NCBI GenBank assembly: GCA_963678055.1
Contig: OY782679.1
Location: forward strand, 1-64,000
DNA: 64,000 nt
Direction of reading: 5' to 3'
From: CAXXOK01 sp963678055
GTDB lineage: Bacteria > Bacillota > Clostridia > Christensenellales > Aristaeellaceae
This document shows positions 25,445-34,256 of the stretch, piece by piece. Numbering within the stretch: position 1 is the first letter of the stretch; each line of letters opens with the position of its first letter. A model generated the notes under the pieces. That model did no database searches. It worked only from the letters and a program-made list of their open reading frames with translations, and was not told the origin of the DNA. A program made the translations under genes and the position numbers.

Positions 25445-26542
25445 ATGGCAAGCAGTACCATTTGGAGCACCTACGGCAGCGACCTGAAAGCCATGGCTAT
25501 CGCTGTGCTGGAGGCCGCCCGCGTGCATGAAAACATACCATCCGGCAATGCGTTGATCGGCATCAAGCCCAACTTGGTTCTGGCATCGGACGCAAGTAAC
25601 GGCGCAACCACCCATCCGCAGATTGTGGAAGGCATCATCGAATACCTGCGGGCGCACGGCTTTCACAACCTTTGCATGCTCGAAGGTGCCTGGGTCGGTG
25701 CGCGCACCAAGGATGCCGCCGACGTGTGCGGTTACACAGACCTGGCAAAGCAAACCGGCGTTCCGTTTATCGACACCCAGCCCGATAGCTCCACAGCCGT
25801 CGACTGTGGCGGGATGACCCTGCGCATTTGTGACAGTGCGTTAAAGCTTGATTACCTGATTAACGTTCCGGTCATGAAAGGGCACTGCCAAACGCGGCTG
25901 ACCTGCGCGCTGAAGAACATGAAGGGCTTAATCCCGAATGCCGAAAAACGCCGCTATCACACCCTTGGACTGCACAAGCCCATCGGCCATCTGTCGCTGG
26001 GGCTGACGCAGAACTTTGTTTTGGTAGATGCCATATGCGGCGATTTGGACTACGAAGAGGGTGGCAGCCCCGTACAGCGCGGTCAGGTGTTTGGCACCTA
26101 CGATCCGGTTCTGTGCGATGCGTACGCCTGCACGCAGCTGGGGTACAGCCTGTCCGATGTCCCCTACATCGGCATTGCGGAAGCACTGGGCGCGGGGAGC
26201 GCGGACCTATCTACGCTAGAGGAGATCATCCTCACGCCGCCGGCCACCACCATGCAGCCGCCACAGCGCAGGGTAAACCGGCTTTTATCCCGCGTCACCC
26301 AAAAGGATGCCTGCTCGGCCTGCTGCGCCAATACCGTATACGCCCTGCTACGTCTGGACGAAGCGGGAAAGCTAAGCAGACTGCGGGTTCCCGTGTGCGT
26401 TGGGCAGGGGTATCAGGGGCAATCACAAGCGCAATGCCTCGGCATTGGCCGCTGTACGGCCGGGTTTGAAAAAACCGTGCCGGGCTGCCCGCCCAGCGCC
26501 GGGGATATCCTCCGGTTTCTGGAAAACGAGCTTGAGGGGTAA
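25445..26542 (+). CDS. DUF362-domain protein with C-terminal cysteine cluster
   Basis: A 365-residue protein whose first 260 residues fit DUF362: IKPNLVLASDASNGATTHPQIVEGIIEYLR, LINVPVMKGHCQTRLTCALKNMKGL, DAICGDLDYEEGG, PVLCDAYACTQLG. The last 80 residues contain a cysteine-rich cluster (DACSACCANTVY, then QCLGIGRC and PGCPPS) in place of the usual 4Fe-4S ferredoxin domain, which may bind an iron-sulfur cluster. The family is suspected of electron transfer or a cofactor-linked role without a defined reaction. GGAGG lies 6-7 bases before the ATG. It has its own promoter and no obvious operon partner. Confidence 0.85.
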   Translation: MASSTIWSTYGSDLKAMAIAVLEAARVHENIPSGNALIGIKPNLVLASDASNGATTHPQIVEGIIEYLRAHGFHNLCMLEGAWVGARTKDAADVCGYTDLAKQTGVPFIDTQPDSSTAVDCGGMTLRICDSALKLDYLINVPVMKGHCQTRLTCALKNMKGLIPNAEKRRYHTLGLHKPIGHLSLGLTQNFVLVDAICGDLDYEEGGSPVQRGQVFGTYDPVLCDAYACTQLGYSLSDVPYIGIAEALGAGSADLSTLEEIILTPPATTMQPPQRRVNRLLSRVTQKDACSACCANTVYALLRLDEAGKLSRLRVPVCVGQGYQGQSQAQCLGIGRCTAGFEKTVPGCPPSAGDILRFLENELEG

Positions 26543-26589
26543 ACGCCTGTAAAACCTAGTTCCCACGCCATACGCAACGGGGACAAATG

Positions 26590-26598
26590 TGGTATAAT
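26590..26598 (+). promoter_or_regulatory. Extended -10 promoter for YesL-family gene
   Basis: TGgTATAAT, with TATAAT at 26593-26598, 30 bases before the ATG at 26628. No convincing -35 is present, as is common for extended -10 promoters. Confidence 0.6.
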
Positions 26599-26627
26599 AC
26601 CCTTAATGTTAGAGGAGGGTCAACCAG

Positions 26628-27608
26628 ATGTTCGGCAAACTTATGAACAGCTACCTATACGGCAAGTCCGGTAAGGGCGACTACACCAAGGACGATCTGC
26701 CCACAACGCGCGGCCAACTCTTTCGCGAGATGCTGCGTGTACGGATAAGCGGCCTGATGCGCCTGAACCTTTTATACATGCTGGCCTGGCTGCCGGCGAT
26801 GATCATTATCGCTTATTTCATCATCCTGATTTTTACGGCGCTAAACAATGCGGCCGACACCCAATCGCTGATGGACGAAAGCGGCCTGATGCAAATCGAC
26901 TTTACCCAAGCCTTGGAACAGATTCGTTCCCTCGCCTTTGTCGGTCTGTTGTGGCTGATCCCCGCCATAACCCTGACCGGGGTGTTTACCCCCGGGATCT
27001 GCTACGTTACACGCAACTGGGCGCGCGATGAGCATGCCTTCATCTTCAGCGATTTTAAAGACGCGGTGAAAGAGAACTGGAAACAGGGCCTGATCACCGG
27101 GTTTATTACCGGCTTAGTGCCGGTGGTGGTCTATGTGTGCTGGAACTTTTACGGCGAGCTGGCCAAAACCAACAGCGTATTTTTTGTTGTTCCGCAAATG
27201 CTGACCATGATGATCGGCGTCCTCTGGATGATGAGCCTGATCTTCACCTATCCGCTGATGGTCAGCTACAAGCTGGGCTACATGCAGCTGATCCGCAACT
27301 CCTTCCTGCTGACCATTGGGCGGCTGCCGCAGACCATTTTATTTAAGCTGATTACCATACTGCCCGCCATACTAGGGGTTGTTGCCGCATACTTCGGGGT
27401 AGTCTATATCCTGGTTGTGGTGATCTTGTTCCTGTATTATATGCTGATGGGGTTTGCGTTCAGCCGTTTTATTACCGCCAGCTACACAAACGCCGTGTTT
27501 GATAAGTTTATCAACTCCCAAATTGATGGGGCAACGGTAGACCGCGGACTGCACAAAGAAGAAGACGACGATGATGACTATGACGATGAGCCTGAAGACG
27601 ATCAGTAA
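26628..27608 (+). CDS. YesL-family (DUF624) membrane protein with acidic tail
   Basis: A 326-residue membrane protein with about six helices: LLYMLAWLPAMIIIAYFIILIF, a long loop, FVGLLWLIPAITLTGVFTPGICYVTRNWARDEHAFIFSDF (the DUF624 core), then ENWKQGLITGFITGLVPVVVYV and two C-terminal helices. The last 25 residues are strongly acidic (EEDDDDDYDDEPEDD). YesL proteins often adjoin sugar uptake genes, but the function is unknown and no sugar transporter is near. GAGGAGG precedes the ATG. A methyltransferase gene follows 21 bases on. Confidence 0.8.
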   Translation: MFGKLMNSYLYGKSGKGDYTKDDLPTTRGQLFREMLRVRISGLMRLNLLYMLAWLPAMIIIAYFIILIFTALNNAADTQSLMDESGLMQIDFTQALEQIRSLAFVGLLWLIPAITLTGVFTPGICYVTRNWARDEHAFIFSDFKDAVKENWKQGLITGFITGLVPVVVYVCWNFYGELAKTNSVFFVVPQMLTMMIGVLWMMSLIFTYPLMVSYKLGYMQLIRNSFLLTIGRLPQTILFKLITILPAILGVVAAYFGVVYILVVVILFLYYMLMGFAFSRFITASYTNAVFDKFINSQIDGATVDRGLHKEEDDDDDYDDEPEDDQ

Positions 27609-27629
27609 GGCCTGCGGGAGACTGTAAGA

Positions 27630-28373
27630 TTGTATACCGCCTTCGCATCTGTATATGACCGCCTAATGGCCGATGTGGATTATCCCGCATGGGCCGCTTT
27701 TTACCGCGAACTTTTATGCCTGCAGGGCGTGCCAGCAGGCGCGGTGTGCGAGTGCGCCTGCGGTACCGGCGGGCTGACCCTGCCACTAAACCGCCAGTAT
27801 GACATGACCGGGGTAGATCTATCCGCCGATATGCTGGCCGTAGCCGCCGATAAGGCGCGGCGGCAGGGCGCGTGCATTCCCTTTGCACAGATGGATATGC
27901 GCTGTTTGTGCCTGCATCGGCCACAGGATGCCGTACTGTGCACCTGCGACGGTGTCAACTATCTGCCGAGCATACAGGATGTCACCGCATTTTTCCGGGC
28001 CGCGTATCAAGCGCTCAAGCCCGGCGGCGTGTTACTGTTTGATGTATCCACCCCTTGGAAACTGCAAACCATACTCGGCAACCATACCCACGGCGAGGAT
28101 GCCGGTGATATCGCCTATCTGTGGCAAAACCACTATGATGACCCCACCTGCCGTGTGGAGATGCAATTAACCATCTTTAGGCGCGAACAGGACGGCCGCT
28201 ATACCCGCATTGAGGAAGAGCAAACACAATACGGCTATACCCTGGCCCAGCTGCGCTCGCTGCTGGAGGCCGAAGGCTTTACCGACATCCGGGCCTATGG
28301 CGATAAAACCCTGCACGCCCCCAAACCCAATGAAAAGCGCTGGCATATCGCTGCCACGAAGAAGGAGCAATAA
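27630..28373 (+). CDS. Class I SAM-dependent methyltransferase
   Basis: A 247-residue methyltransferase. The N-terminal YTAFASVYDRLMADVDYPAW is typical of a small Firmicutes methyltransferase family and supports the TTG start at 27630. The SAM motif CECACGTGGLTLPL (about 38-51), VDLSADML and QMDMRCL follow, with LKPGGVLLFDVST closing the fold. The C-terminal sheet (about 170-245) is typical of the same family. Substrate unknown. It is followed after two bases by hslO, so the two are probably co-translated. Confidence 0.85.
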   Translation: MYTAFASVYDRLMADVDYPAWAAFYRELLCLQGVPAGAVCECACGTGGLTLPLNRQYDMTGVDLSADMLAVAADKARRQGACIPFAQMDMRCLCLHRPQDAVLCTCDGVNYLPSIQDVTAFFRAAYQALKPGGVLLFDVSTPWKLQTILGNHTHGEDAGDIAYLWQNHYDDPTCRVEMQLTIFRREQDGRYTRIEEEQTQYGYTLAQLRSLLEAEGFTDIRAYGDKTLHAPKPNEKRWHIAATKKEQ

Positions 28374-28375
28374 GC

Positions 28376-29260
28376 TTGGATACCATGCTGCATTTTACCC
28401 TGCAGGACGGCGCAGTGCGCGGCGTACTGATGAACGCAACCCAAACCGTACGCCAGGCCCAAAAGCTGCAAGGGTCCAGCGCCGTAGCTGCTGCCGCCCT
28501 TGGCCGCGGGCTGATGGCTGCCGCCATGCTTTCCTCCACGCTAAAGGAAGCAGATTCCACCGTAACGTTGACCATTGACGGCGACGGCCCGCTAAAGAAA
28601 ATCGTCTGTGTCGGCGGCCAGGCCGAAAACGGCGGCATCGCCGTGCGCGGCTATGTGCAAAACCACACCGTGCAACTTCCCCTGAAAGACGGGAAACTGG
28701 ATATCGGCGGCGGGGTAGGCAAACATGGCCGCCTCAGCGTGGTCAAAGACCTGCGCCTTAAAACCCCTTACATCGGCCAAGTGAACCTGATCTCCGGCGA
28801 AATCGCCGCCGATCTGGCGTTCTACTATGTGCAAAGCGAGCAAAGCCCGTCGCTGGTCAGTTTGGGCGTTATCGCTTCGGATGTCACGGTGGAATCGGCT
28901 GGCGGGGTGCTTTTGCAGGCAATGCCCGGCTGCGACGACGCGCTGATTGATCAGCTGGAACTTCGCTCGCCCATCTTTGGCGATATTGCGGCCGAACTTG
29001 AGCACGAAACGCTGGACACGCTTTTAGAAAACTGGTTTTCCGGCTTGCAGCCCAAAGCGCTGGAAACCCGAAACCTGGTTTACCAGTGCAACTGTTCCCG
29101 CCACCGCATGGAGCGCGCGCTGATCGCACTGGGGCCGGACGAGCTTAAGCGCATGATTACCGACGATGTCGACGGCGCGGAGCTCGTATGCCATTTCTGC
29201 AACCAAACCTATACGTTTTCAACCCCCGACCTGATCAAGCTGCTCAATCACCGCAGATGA
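28376..29260 (+). CDS. hslO: Hsp33 redox-regulated holdase chaperone
   Basis: A 294-residue chaperone activated by oxidation. The C-terminal zinc centre CNCSRHR...CHFCNQ supplies the four cysteines that bind zinc when reduced and form disulfides under oxidative stress. The N-terminal substrate-binding domain shows GLMAAAMLSSTLK and GPLKKIVCVGGQAENGG-type strands with VGKHGRLSVVKDL. AAGGAG lies 8 bases before the TTG at 28376; an ATG nine bases on is possible but farther from it. It follows the methyltransferase gene closely. Confidence 0.93.
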   Translation: MDTMLHFTLQDGAVRGVLMNATQTVRQAQKLQGSSAVAAAALGRGLMAAAMLSSTLKEADSTVTLTIDGDGPLKKIVCVGGQAENGGIAVRGYVQNHTVQLPLKDGKLDIGGGVGKHGRLSVVKDLRLKTPYIGQVNLISGEIAADLAFYYVQSEQSPSLVSLGVIASDVTVESAGGVLLQAMPGCDDALIDQLELRSPIFGDIAAELEHETLDTLLENWFSGLQPKALETRNLVYQCNCSRHRMERALIALGPDELKRMITDDVDGAELVCHFCNQTYTFSTPDLIKLLNHRR

Positions 29261-29330
29261 CCATGACAGGGGATCGCGCCACGCAGCGCGAACAATACCG
29301 TATGCCTTATGCATTACGAGAGGAGATTCT

Positions 29331-30155
29331 ATGAACCTGATTGATTTTGACGCCGCCTTTTCCCAGGCGCTCAGCCGCTGGATTGAGGACAATCGCGGAC
29401 ACTACAAGACCGCCGATGCGCTGGAGGAAGCAGCACCGGAGTTTTACACCACCTGGCTGCAAACCCCGGCCGATTTTCTGGCCGGAGAGACACCATCGGG
29501 CTATTTTGCACGCTATACCGTCGCCGCGGAGCTGATTGCCCTGATGCGGGACTATATCACCGAAGGTGTTGCCGTTCCCGACCCTCTCGTGCAGCAACTG
29601 CTGGCTCTGGGAGACGAGGACGCGCTGCTGGCCCTGCTGCAAGATAAAAGCGCGCCTGTGGAAGCCAAAATGCTGGCAGTGGACACCCTGCGGGAACTTG
29701 GCAGCGATAAACCGCTGGTCGATTACATTCGCTGGCAGGTGGAACGCACCGAGGATGAAGACCTGCTGGATGCGGCACTGGAGAGCCTGGCCCTGATGGG
29801 CGACAAGGTATTTGGCCCCGCAAAAATCGCCTTTACCGCAGCAGACGAGGCTGGCAAGGAAGCGCTGCTGGATATTCTGGCCCAGCCCGGCGCAGACGAA
29901 AGCGTAGTCATCTTTGCCATCGAACGCTTTAAGACCCAGCAGGACAAGCGTGCGCTGTATGCGGGCTACCTGGGGAAGCTGGACGATGAACGCGCCGTAG
30001 AGCCGCTGCTAATCGCCGCCGACGACAAGGCCGTTCCCTATATTGATTATATTGAAATCCGCAACGCCATCGAGCGCCTGGGCGGCGAAGCGCCCTATCG
30101 CGATTTTACGGACGACCCGACTTACCAGGCCGTACAGCAGCTGCAGCTGCGCTAA
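29331..30155 (+). CDS. HEAT-repeat domain protein
   Basis: A 274-residue, acidic, cytosolic protein. From about residue 75 it consists of tandem amphipathic helix pairs of about 30 residues (DPLVQQLLALGDEDALLALLQ, SAPVEAKMLAVDTLRELGS, EDLLDAALESLALMG), the pattern of HEAT/PBS-lyase repeats used for protein-protein contacts. The N-terminus (FDAAFSQALSRWIEDN) is not recognised. No catalytic motif is seen. GAGGAG lies before the ATG. It is ten bases upstream of the HD-domain gene in the same direction, which suggests joint expression but not a known pathway. Confidence 0.75.
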   Translation: MNLIDFDAAFSQALSRWIEDNRGHYKTADALEEAAPEFYTTWLQTPADFLAGETPSGYFARYTVAAELIALMRDYITEGVAVPDPLVQQLLALGDEDALLALLQDKSAPVEAKMLAVDTLRELGSDKPLVDYIRWQVERTEDEDLLDAALESLALMGDKVFGPAKIAFTAADEAGKEALLDILAQPGADESVVIFAIERFKTQQDKRALYAGYLGKLDDERAVEPLLIAADDKAVPYIDYIEIRNAIERLGGEAPYRDFTDDPTYQAVQQLQLR

Positions 30156-30165
30156 GGAGAGCCGC

Positions 30166-30849
30166 ATGATAACACTAGCCGAAATTAAACAAAACGAAAG
30201 TATACGCTCGCTGATCAAAGCGGGCAACCGCTATCTGGAGCACCTAGGATATACCGATCACGGCCCGCGGCATTTAAGCTATGTCAGCCGCACCGCCAGC
30301 CATATCCTGGCCCAGCTTGGCTACTCCGAGCGGGAGATTGAGCTGGCGGCCATTGCCGGATGGGTGCACGATGTGGGTAACTCCATCAACCGGCACGATC
30401 ACGGCCCCAACGGCGCTGTGCTGCTGTTCCCCATCCTCCAGCAGGCGGGCATGAGCATCGCCGATGCGCTGGAAGTGGTGACTGCCGTTGGCAACCACGA
30501 GGAAGAAAGCGGCACGGCATCCTCGGCAGTCAGCGCCGCGCTGATCATTGCCGATAAATCCGACGCCCACAAAAGCCGGGTGCGCAACGGCACCCCGGAT
30601 TTAAACGATATTCACGACCGCGTGAACTTTGCCATTCAAAAAAACGAAGTGATCGTCAACCGGAAATCGCGCATCATCCGCCAGTCGCTGGAGATGGATA
30701 CCTCCAGCTCCGTGCTTGAATACCTGTCCATTTATCTGCCCCGTATTTTGATGTGCGAAAAGGCTGCCCGTTTTTTAAAGCAGCAGTTTGAACTGGTCAT
30801 CAACGGCCATCCGGTGAACAATCAATCGGCAGACTCCTGCAAGGCATAA
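30166..30849 (+). CDS. HD-domain phosphohydrolase
   Basis: A 227-residue protein with the HD metal-ligand set: H36 (GPRH), H68-D69 (GWVHDVGNSI), H111 (GNHEEE) and D130 (LIIADKSDAH). This resembles the single-domain HD hydrolases of Firmicutes which act on nucleotides or cyclic-di-nucleotides; the substrate is unknown. AAGGAGA lies before the ATG at 30166 and excludes a longer frame that would overlap the HEAT-repeat gene. The zinc-ribbon gene follows after about 50 bases. Confidence 0.85.
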   Translation: MITLAEIKQNESIRSLIKAGNRYLEHLGYTDHGPRHLSYVSRTASHILAQLGYSEREIELAAIAGWVHDVGNSINRHDHGPNGAVLLFPILQQAGMSIADALEVVTAVGNHEEESGTASSAVSAALIIADKSDAHKSRVRNGTPDLNDIHDRVNFAIQKNEVIVNRKSRIIRQSLEMDTSSSVLEYLSIYLPRILMCEKAARFLKQQFELVINGHPVNNQSADSCKA

Positions 30850-30898
30850 GCCTTGCAATTATCCGCCCAACCACCTGAGAGCGAGGTTCTCTTACACG

Positions 30899-32884
30899 AT
30901 GTATTGCAAACAATGCGGTAACTATTTACCCGACGATGCCGTAATGTGCAGCACCTGCGGTGAAATGGCACACCGGGAGGACGACCCCGGCCTGCGCGGT
31001 ATGCGCCAGGGCCGACGCGGTGACGCGCCTCCGCCTGTATTGCCCGACGAACGGCGCGATTCCGTACCCGAGTACGGCGACTATGAAATGTCCCCCCTGC
31101 CACCGGAAGGTCGGCGCAGCGTGCGCCGCACAAGCGCGGCCAAAGCGGGCGAAGGCCTCAGCCGCCCGGACACGCGCTCCGGCATACCCGTACAGGGCAG
31201 CGTAGGTACGCGCTATGTTACGGCCAACCGCCAAAAGCCCAAGGGCATGCAATACCACAAGTTTAACTGGATGCTGCTGCTTGTGATTCTGGTCATCCTG
31301 CTGGTGCTGGCCGCCGGAGGGTACTTCATCTACATGAAAGCGACCGATTCCGGTCAGCGCATTACCGGCCGTAAGCAGGTGCTGATCACCACCGAAGAGG
31401 AAATTCAGCTCCTGCAAAGCAACGATCCCACCCTGCGCAGCGAGCAGGACGAGCTTCGCGATCGCTTGATGACCGTGCCTGTGCAAACCTACTGGCTGGT
31501 CGGGCAGGACTATACCGACCTTGGCGATATGGCCTCGGCCGTCAAGGCCTTCCGCATTGCCGATGCACTGGATAAAGAAAACTACGACGGGCTATACCTG
31601 CTGGCGACGGTGTACGAGCTTAATAACGAGGACGAACTGGCCGAAGCCGTATACCGCAACATGATTGAAACCGTAAGCCCTTCGCGCACCGAAGCGTACA
31701 CGGCGCTCATCGCCCTGCTGATTCGCCACGACCGCAGCCCCGAAGCAGCGGACCTGATGCAAACCGCCTACAAAGAAACAGGCCGGGAAAGCTACCGCGT
31801 AGAACGCCTTTCCTTCATCCCCGAAAAGCCGCAGGTCGATGCCACCCAGGTCGCTGGCCGCTACGAGCTGGAACAGAACATCCGCCTGACCTCACCGCAG
31901 GGGTACGATATTTACTACACGCTGGATGACAGCAAAGTCCTCCCCGAGGAGGGCACGCTGATGACAGGGGATTCCGTCCTGATTACCGAAGGCAGCTATA
32001 AGCTGCGCGCCGTATGCGTAGTAGGCGATCTGCACTCCGACGAGTTTTCGGCGCAGTATACCGTGTTCTATCCTACGCCCGCTGCGCCCAAGGCAAACCT
32101 CGCCCCCAATACCTACAACAAGCTGAAGTCCGTCACGCTGCGCGAGGGAGAGAAATCACCCAATTATAAAGACAAAACGGATGAACAGAAGGCCAAGGAA
32201 GACGACCTGACCTTCTACTACACCTACGATGGATCCCAGCCGGATGAAGACATCAGCCCGATCTGGGATCAGGAAAATCCGATAGCGCTGCCCACGGGCC
32301 GCGTTACCCTGCGCGCCATCGTAGTCAACGGCTACGGGAAACGTTCCGCCGTGATGGAAATTGGGTACAAGTTCACAGTCAGCCCCTATCTGGCCGACCC
32401 CTACTCGAGGGATGATACATTCGCCGGTTTCACACTGGGCACAACGCAGCTGGCCAGCTTTACCGATTCGTTCGGCCAGCCTTCGGCTACGCAGGATATC
32501 CAGTACCTGTTCTACGAAGGGCAGGCGCAGGAGCTAAGCTATCCCTGGGGCAAGGCGGTGTTCATTTTGGTCGGCAACCAGTGGCAGCTGGCCAGTGTGG
32601 ACATGAACCGCAATATTGTCACCCCGCCGCGCAATGTAGGCGTTGATTCGACCGAGGCGGAAATCGTCGGCGCGTTCAAGGACTTCGGTATGCCCGACAA
32701 CCAGGACGGCAGCCGTAACCTGTACTATGCCGATCCGAATATCGGCGTAATTATGAACAACAGCGACGGCACCCATACCATACAGTATTCAACCACATCG
32801 CTGACCAACAAGCTGATGTACCTGCAATTTGTGCTGGACGACCGCGGCGTATGTACGCGTGTTACGCACTTCCTCCGGCCATAG
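30899..32884 (+). CDS. Zinc-ribbon, single-pass membrane protein with TPR-like and chitobiase-type repeats
   Basis: A 661-residue mosaic protein. A zinc ribbon C3xxC6...C17xxC20 is followed by a disordered Arg/Pro-rich stretch, one transmembrane helix (about 123-146), a TPR-like region (about 180-300, DLGDMASAVKAFRIADALD and DELAEAVYRNMIE), then two beta domains like the chitobiase/hexosaminidase C-terminal fold (GYDIYYTLDDSK and LTFYYTYDGSQPDEDISP) between about 320 and 500. The last 150 residues, with TLGTTQLASFTDSFGQPS, are unassigned. Cytosolic zinc ribbon plus extracytoplasmic repeats suggests an envelope sensor or scaffold. A terminator follows at 32908. Confidence 0.7.
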   Translation: MYCKQCGNYLPDDAVMCSTCGEMAHREDDPGLRGMRQGRRGDAPPPVLPDERRDSVPEYGDYEMSPLPPEGRRSVRRTSAAKAGEGLSRPDTRSGIPVQGSVGTRYVTANRQKPKGMQYHKFNWMLLLVILVILLVLAAGGYFIYMKATDSGQRITGRKQVLITTEEEIQLLQSNDPTLRSEQDELRDRLMTVPVQTYWLVGQDYTDLGDMASAVKAFRIADALDKENYDGLYLLATVYELNNEDELAEAVYRNMIETVSPSRTEAYTALIALLIRHDRSPEAADLMQTAYKETGRESYRVERLSFIPEKPQVDATQVAGRYELEQNIRLTSPQGYDIYYTLDDSKVLPEEGTLMTGDSVLITEGSYKLRAVCVVGDLHSDEFSAQYTVFYPTPAAPKANLAPNTYNKLKSVTLREGEKSPNYKDKTDEQKAKEDDLTFYYTYDGSQPDEDISPIWDQENPIALPTGRVTLRAIVVNGYGKRSAVMEIGYKFTVSPYLADPYSRDDTFAGFTLGTTQLASFTDSFGQPSATQDIQYLFYEGQAQELSYPWGKAVFILVGNQWQLASVDMNRNIVTPPRNVGVDSTEAEIVGAFKDFGMPDNQDGSRNLYYADPNIGVIMNNSDGTHTIQYSTTSLTNKLMYLQFVLDDRGVCTRVTHFLRP

Positions 32885-32907
32885 CACCCGTCAAACTTTG
32901 ATACAGC

Positions 32908-32939
32908 AAAACCGCCGCAGACGTATCTGCGGCGGTTTT
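32908..32939. terminator. Bidirectional terminator between zinc-ribbon gene and ABC operon
   Basis: AAAACCGCCGCAGA (32908-32921) pairs with TCTGCGGCGGTTTT (32926-32939), four-base loop CGTA, followed by further T on the plus strand. It serves both the plus-strand gene and the minus-strand operon ending at 32979. Confidence 0.9.
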
Positions 32940-32978
32940 TTTCGGTCTTTTTGCAGCCGTCTGATAGTTCAGGGCTGA

Positions 32979-33215
32979 CTACATATTGGCGGCACCCACG
33001 ACAAACAGGATGATGGCACCGGCTGTCGCCAGCACGCCGAACACCACGCAGGTAATCATCGTGGCTTTGTCGCTGGGTTCTTTGCTGCCTGAAAACATTT
33101 TCAGCTTCTGCTTAACCAGCTTCATCAAACTTTGCGGCTTGAGAAAGCCGATGGCAAAGCACAGCAGTGCATAGGCCGCGCAAGCAATTCCTCCGACAAG
33201 ATATCCGGTTTCCAT
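32979..33215 (-). CDS. Small two-helix membrane protein of unknown function
   Basis: A 78-residue protein with two hydrophobic helices, one near 3-20 (YLVGGIACAAYALLCFAIGF) and one near 50-76 (TCVVFGVLATAGAIILFVVGAA), separated by a basic loop (SLMKLVKQKLKMFSGSKEPS). No family is recognised. It has GGAGG before its ATG and starts 33 bases after the last ABC permease gene, with no terminator between, so it is likely the final cistron of the TetR-ABC operon. Confidence 0.65.
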   Translation of the reverse strand: METGYLVGGIACAAYALLCFAIGFLKPQSLMKLVKQKLKMFSGSKEPSDKATMITCVVFGVLATAGAIILFVVGAANM

Positions 33216-33248
33216 AGTCGTTCCTCCTTCAAAATAGTGAACGTTATG

Positions 33249-34253
33249 TTATTGCAGGGATTTGCGAATGGATTTCAGGCTGAGGGCGAATACCCCCACG
33301 GAAATCAGCGCAATGATGGCCGTATACAGCAGCGTGCTGCCCCACTGGGCCGTACCGGTAATCACTTCCGTAATGCCGCGGTATGCCCAGTAGAACGGGC
33401 TCCACCACACGGTGAAATGCCAGGCGGGGTCGACCAGTTCGTACACGACCACAGAGCCGATCATCGGCAGCATCAGCATTTTCACACTGCCGGAGGCCTC
33501 GATATAGTCCGATGATGCCAAGCCGATAACAAACGCGACGATGATAGAAATCATTGCCCCAGCGACCAGCATCAGCAAGATCTGCCCCCAGTTGATGGCG
33601 GTCATGCCCAGGATCAGCAGCGCTAGAACCGAGGATATCAGCAATGCGGCGATCCCGATAAAGCTTTTAGCAACCACATACAGCCACTGCGGTATGGGGG
33701 TTACGTTGGCCGCTCGGATGGTCTGGTCGTTTTTTTCGTCTACCAGCCCAAGCGAGATCAGCATGGCGGTGAATACGCTGATCATCAGCAGCATGGAGAT
33801 GGACAGCGAGCGTTTCAGCGGTGAGGTTTCATCGCGAAAGGAGAGGAAGCCGAAGTGCTCGCTCTGCGCGGTATCAACCATTCCGGTTTCGGCCATTGCG
33901 CTGAGCAGCTTGGCCATCGCCAGCGAGGTTTCTGCTTCGTTTCCCTGGCGCACCAGTACGGCGCCATTTTCGCCCGGAATTAAGCCGAACACCTCGTCGC
34001 GGCGCAGTACACGCTCGCGCACGGCATCGGCATCGTCCAGCAGGTCTACGTTTGCATACGCTGCCAGGGTATCGGTCACAGCCTGGGGCAGCGCGGCATC
34101 GGCGGCAAAGTTCACCGTCGTCTCGCTTATGCCGGGCGACATCAGTGAAATAATCAGCGCTACGATCAGCGGCGCGATAATCACCATAAGCGCCAGCGGG
34201 TCCTTTACGGCCAGTTTCAAGTCACGCTGTAAGACACTTAGTGCTTTTTTCAT
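33249..34253 (-). CDS. ABC-2 type transporter permease
   Basis: A 334-residue permease with one N-terminal helix (about 19-36), a large extracytoplasmic domain (about 40-170) and five C-terminal helices, the ABC-2 exporter topology. The TIRAANVTPIPQWLYVVAKSFIG stretch precedes the membrane block. It probably pairs with the preceding permease gene to form a heterodimeric channel powered by the ATPase at 35437. The substrate is unknown; a TetR repressor controls the operon, so a drug or lipid-like molecule is plausible. It begins 3 bases after the previous stop. Confidence 0.85.
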   Translation of the reverse strand: MKKALSVLQRDLKLAVKDPLALMVIIAPLIVALIISLMSPGISETTVNFAADAALPQAVTDTLAAYANVDLLDDADAVRERVLRRDEVFGLIPGENGAVLVRQGNEAETSLAMAKLLSAMAETGMVDTAQSEHFGFLSFRDETSPLKRSLSISMLLMISVFTAMLISLGLVDEKNDQTIRAANVTPIPQWLYVVAKSFIGIAALLISSVLALLILGMTAINWGQILLMLVAGAMISIIVAFVIGLASSDYIEASGSVKMLMLPMIGSVVVYELVDPAWHFTVWWSPFYWAYRGITEVITGTAQWGSTLLYTAIIALISVGVFALSLKSIRKSLQ

Positions 34254-34256
34254 TCC

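Noticed and set aside
30043..30165. Longer N-terminus for the HD-domain protein
   Set aside because: It would run through the end of the HEAT-repeat gene; AAGGAGA sits before the ATG at 30166.
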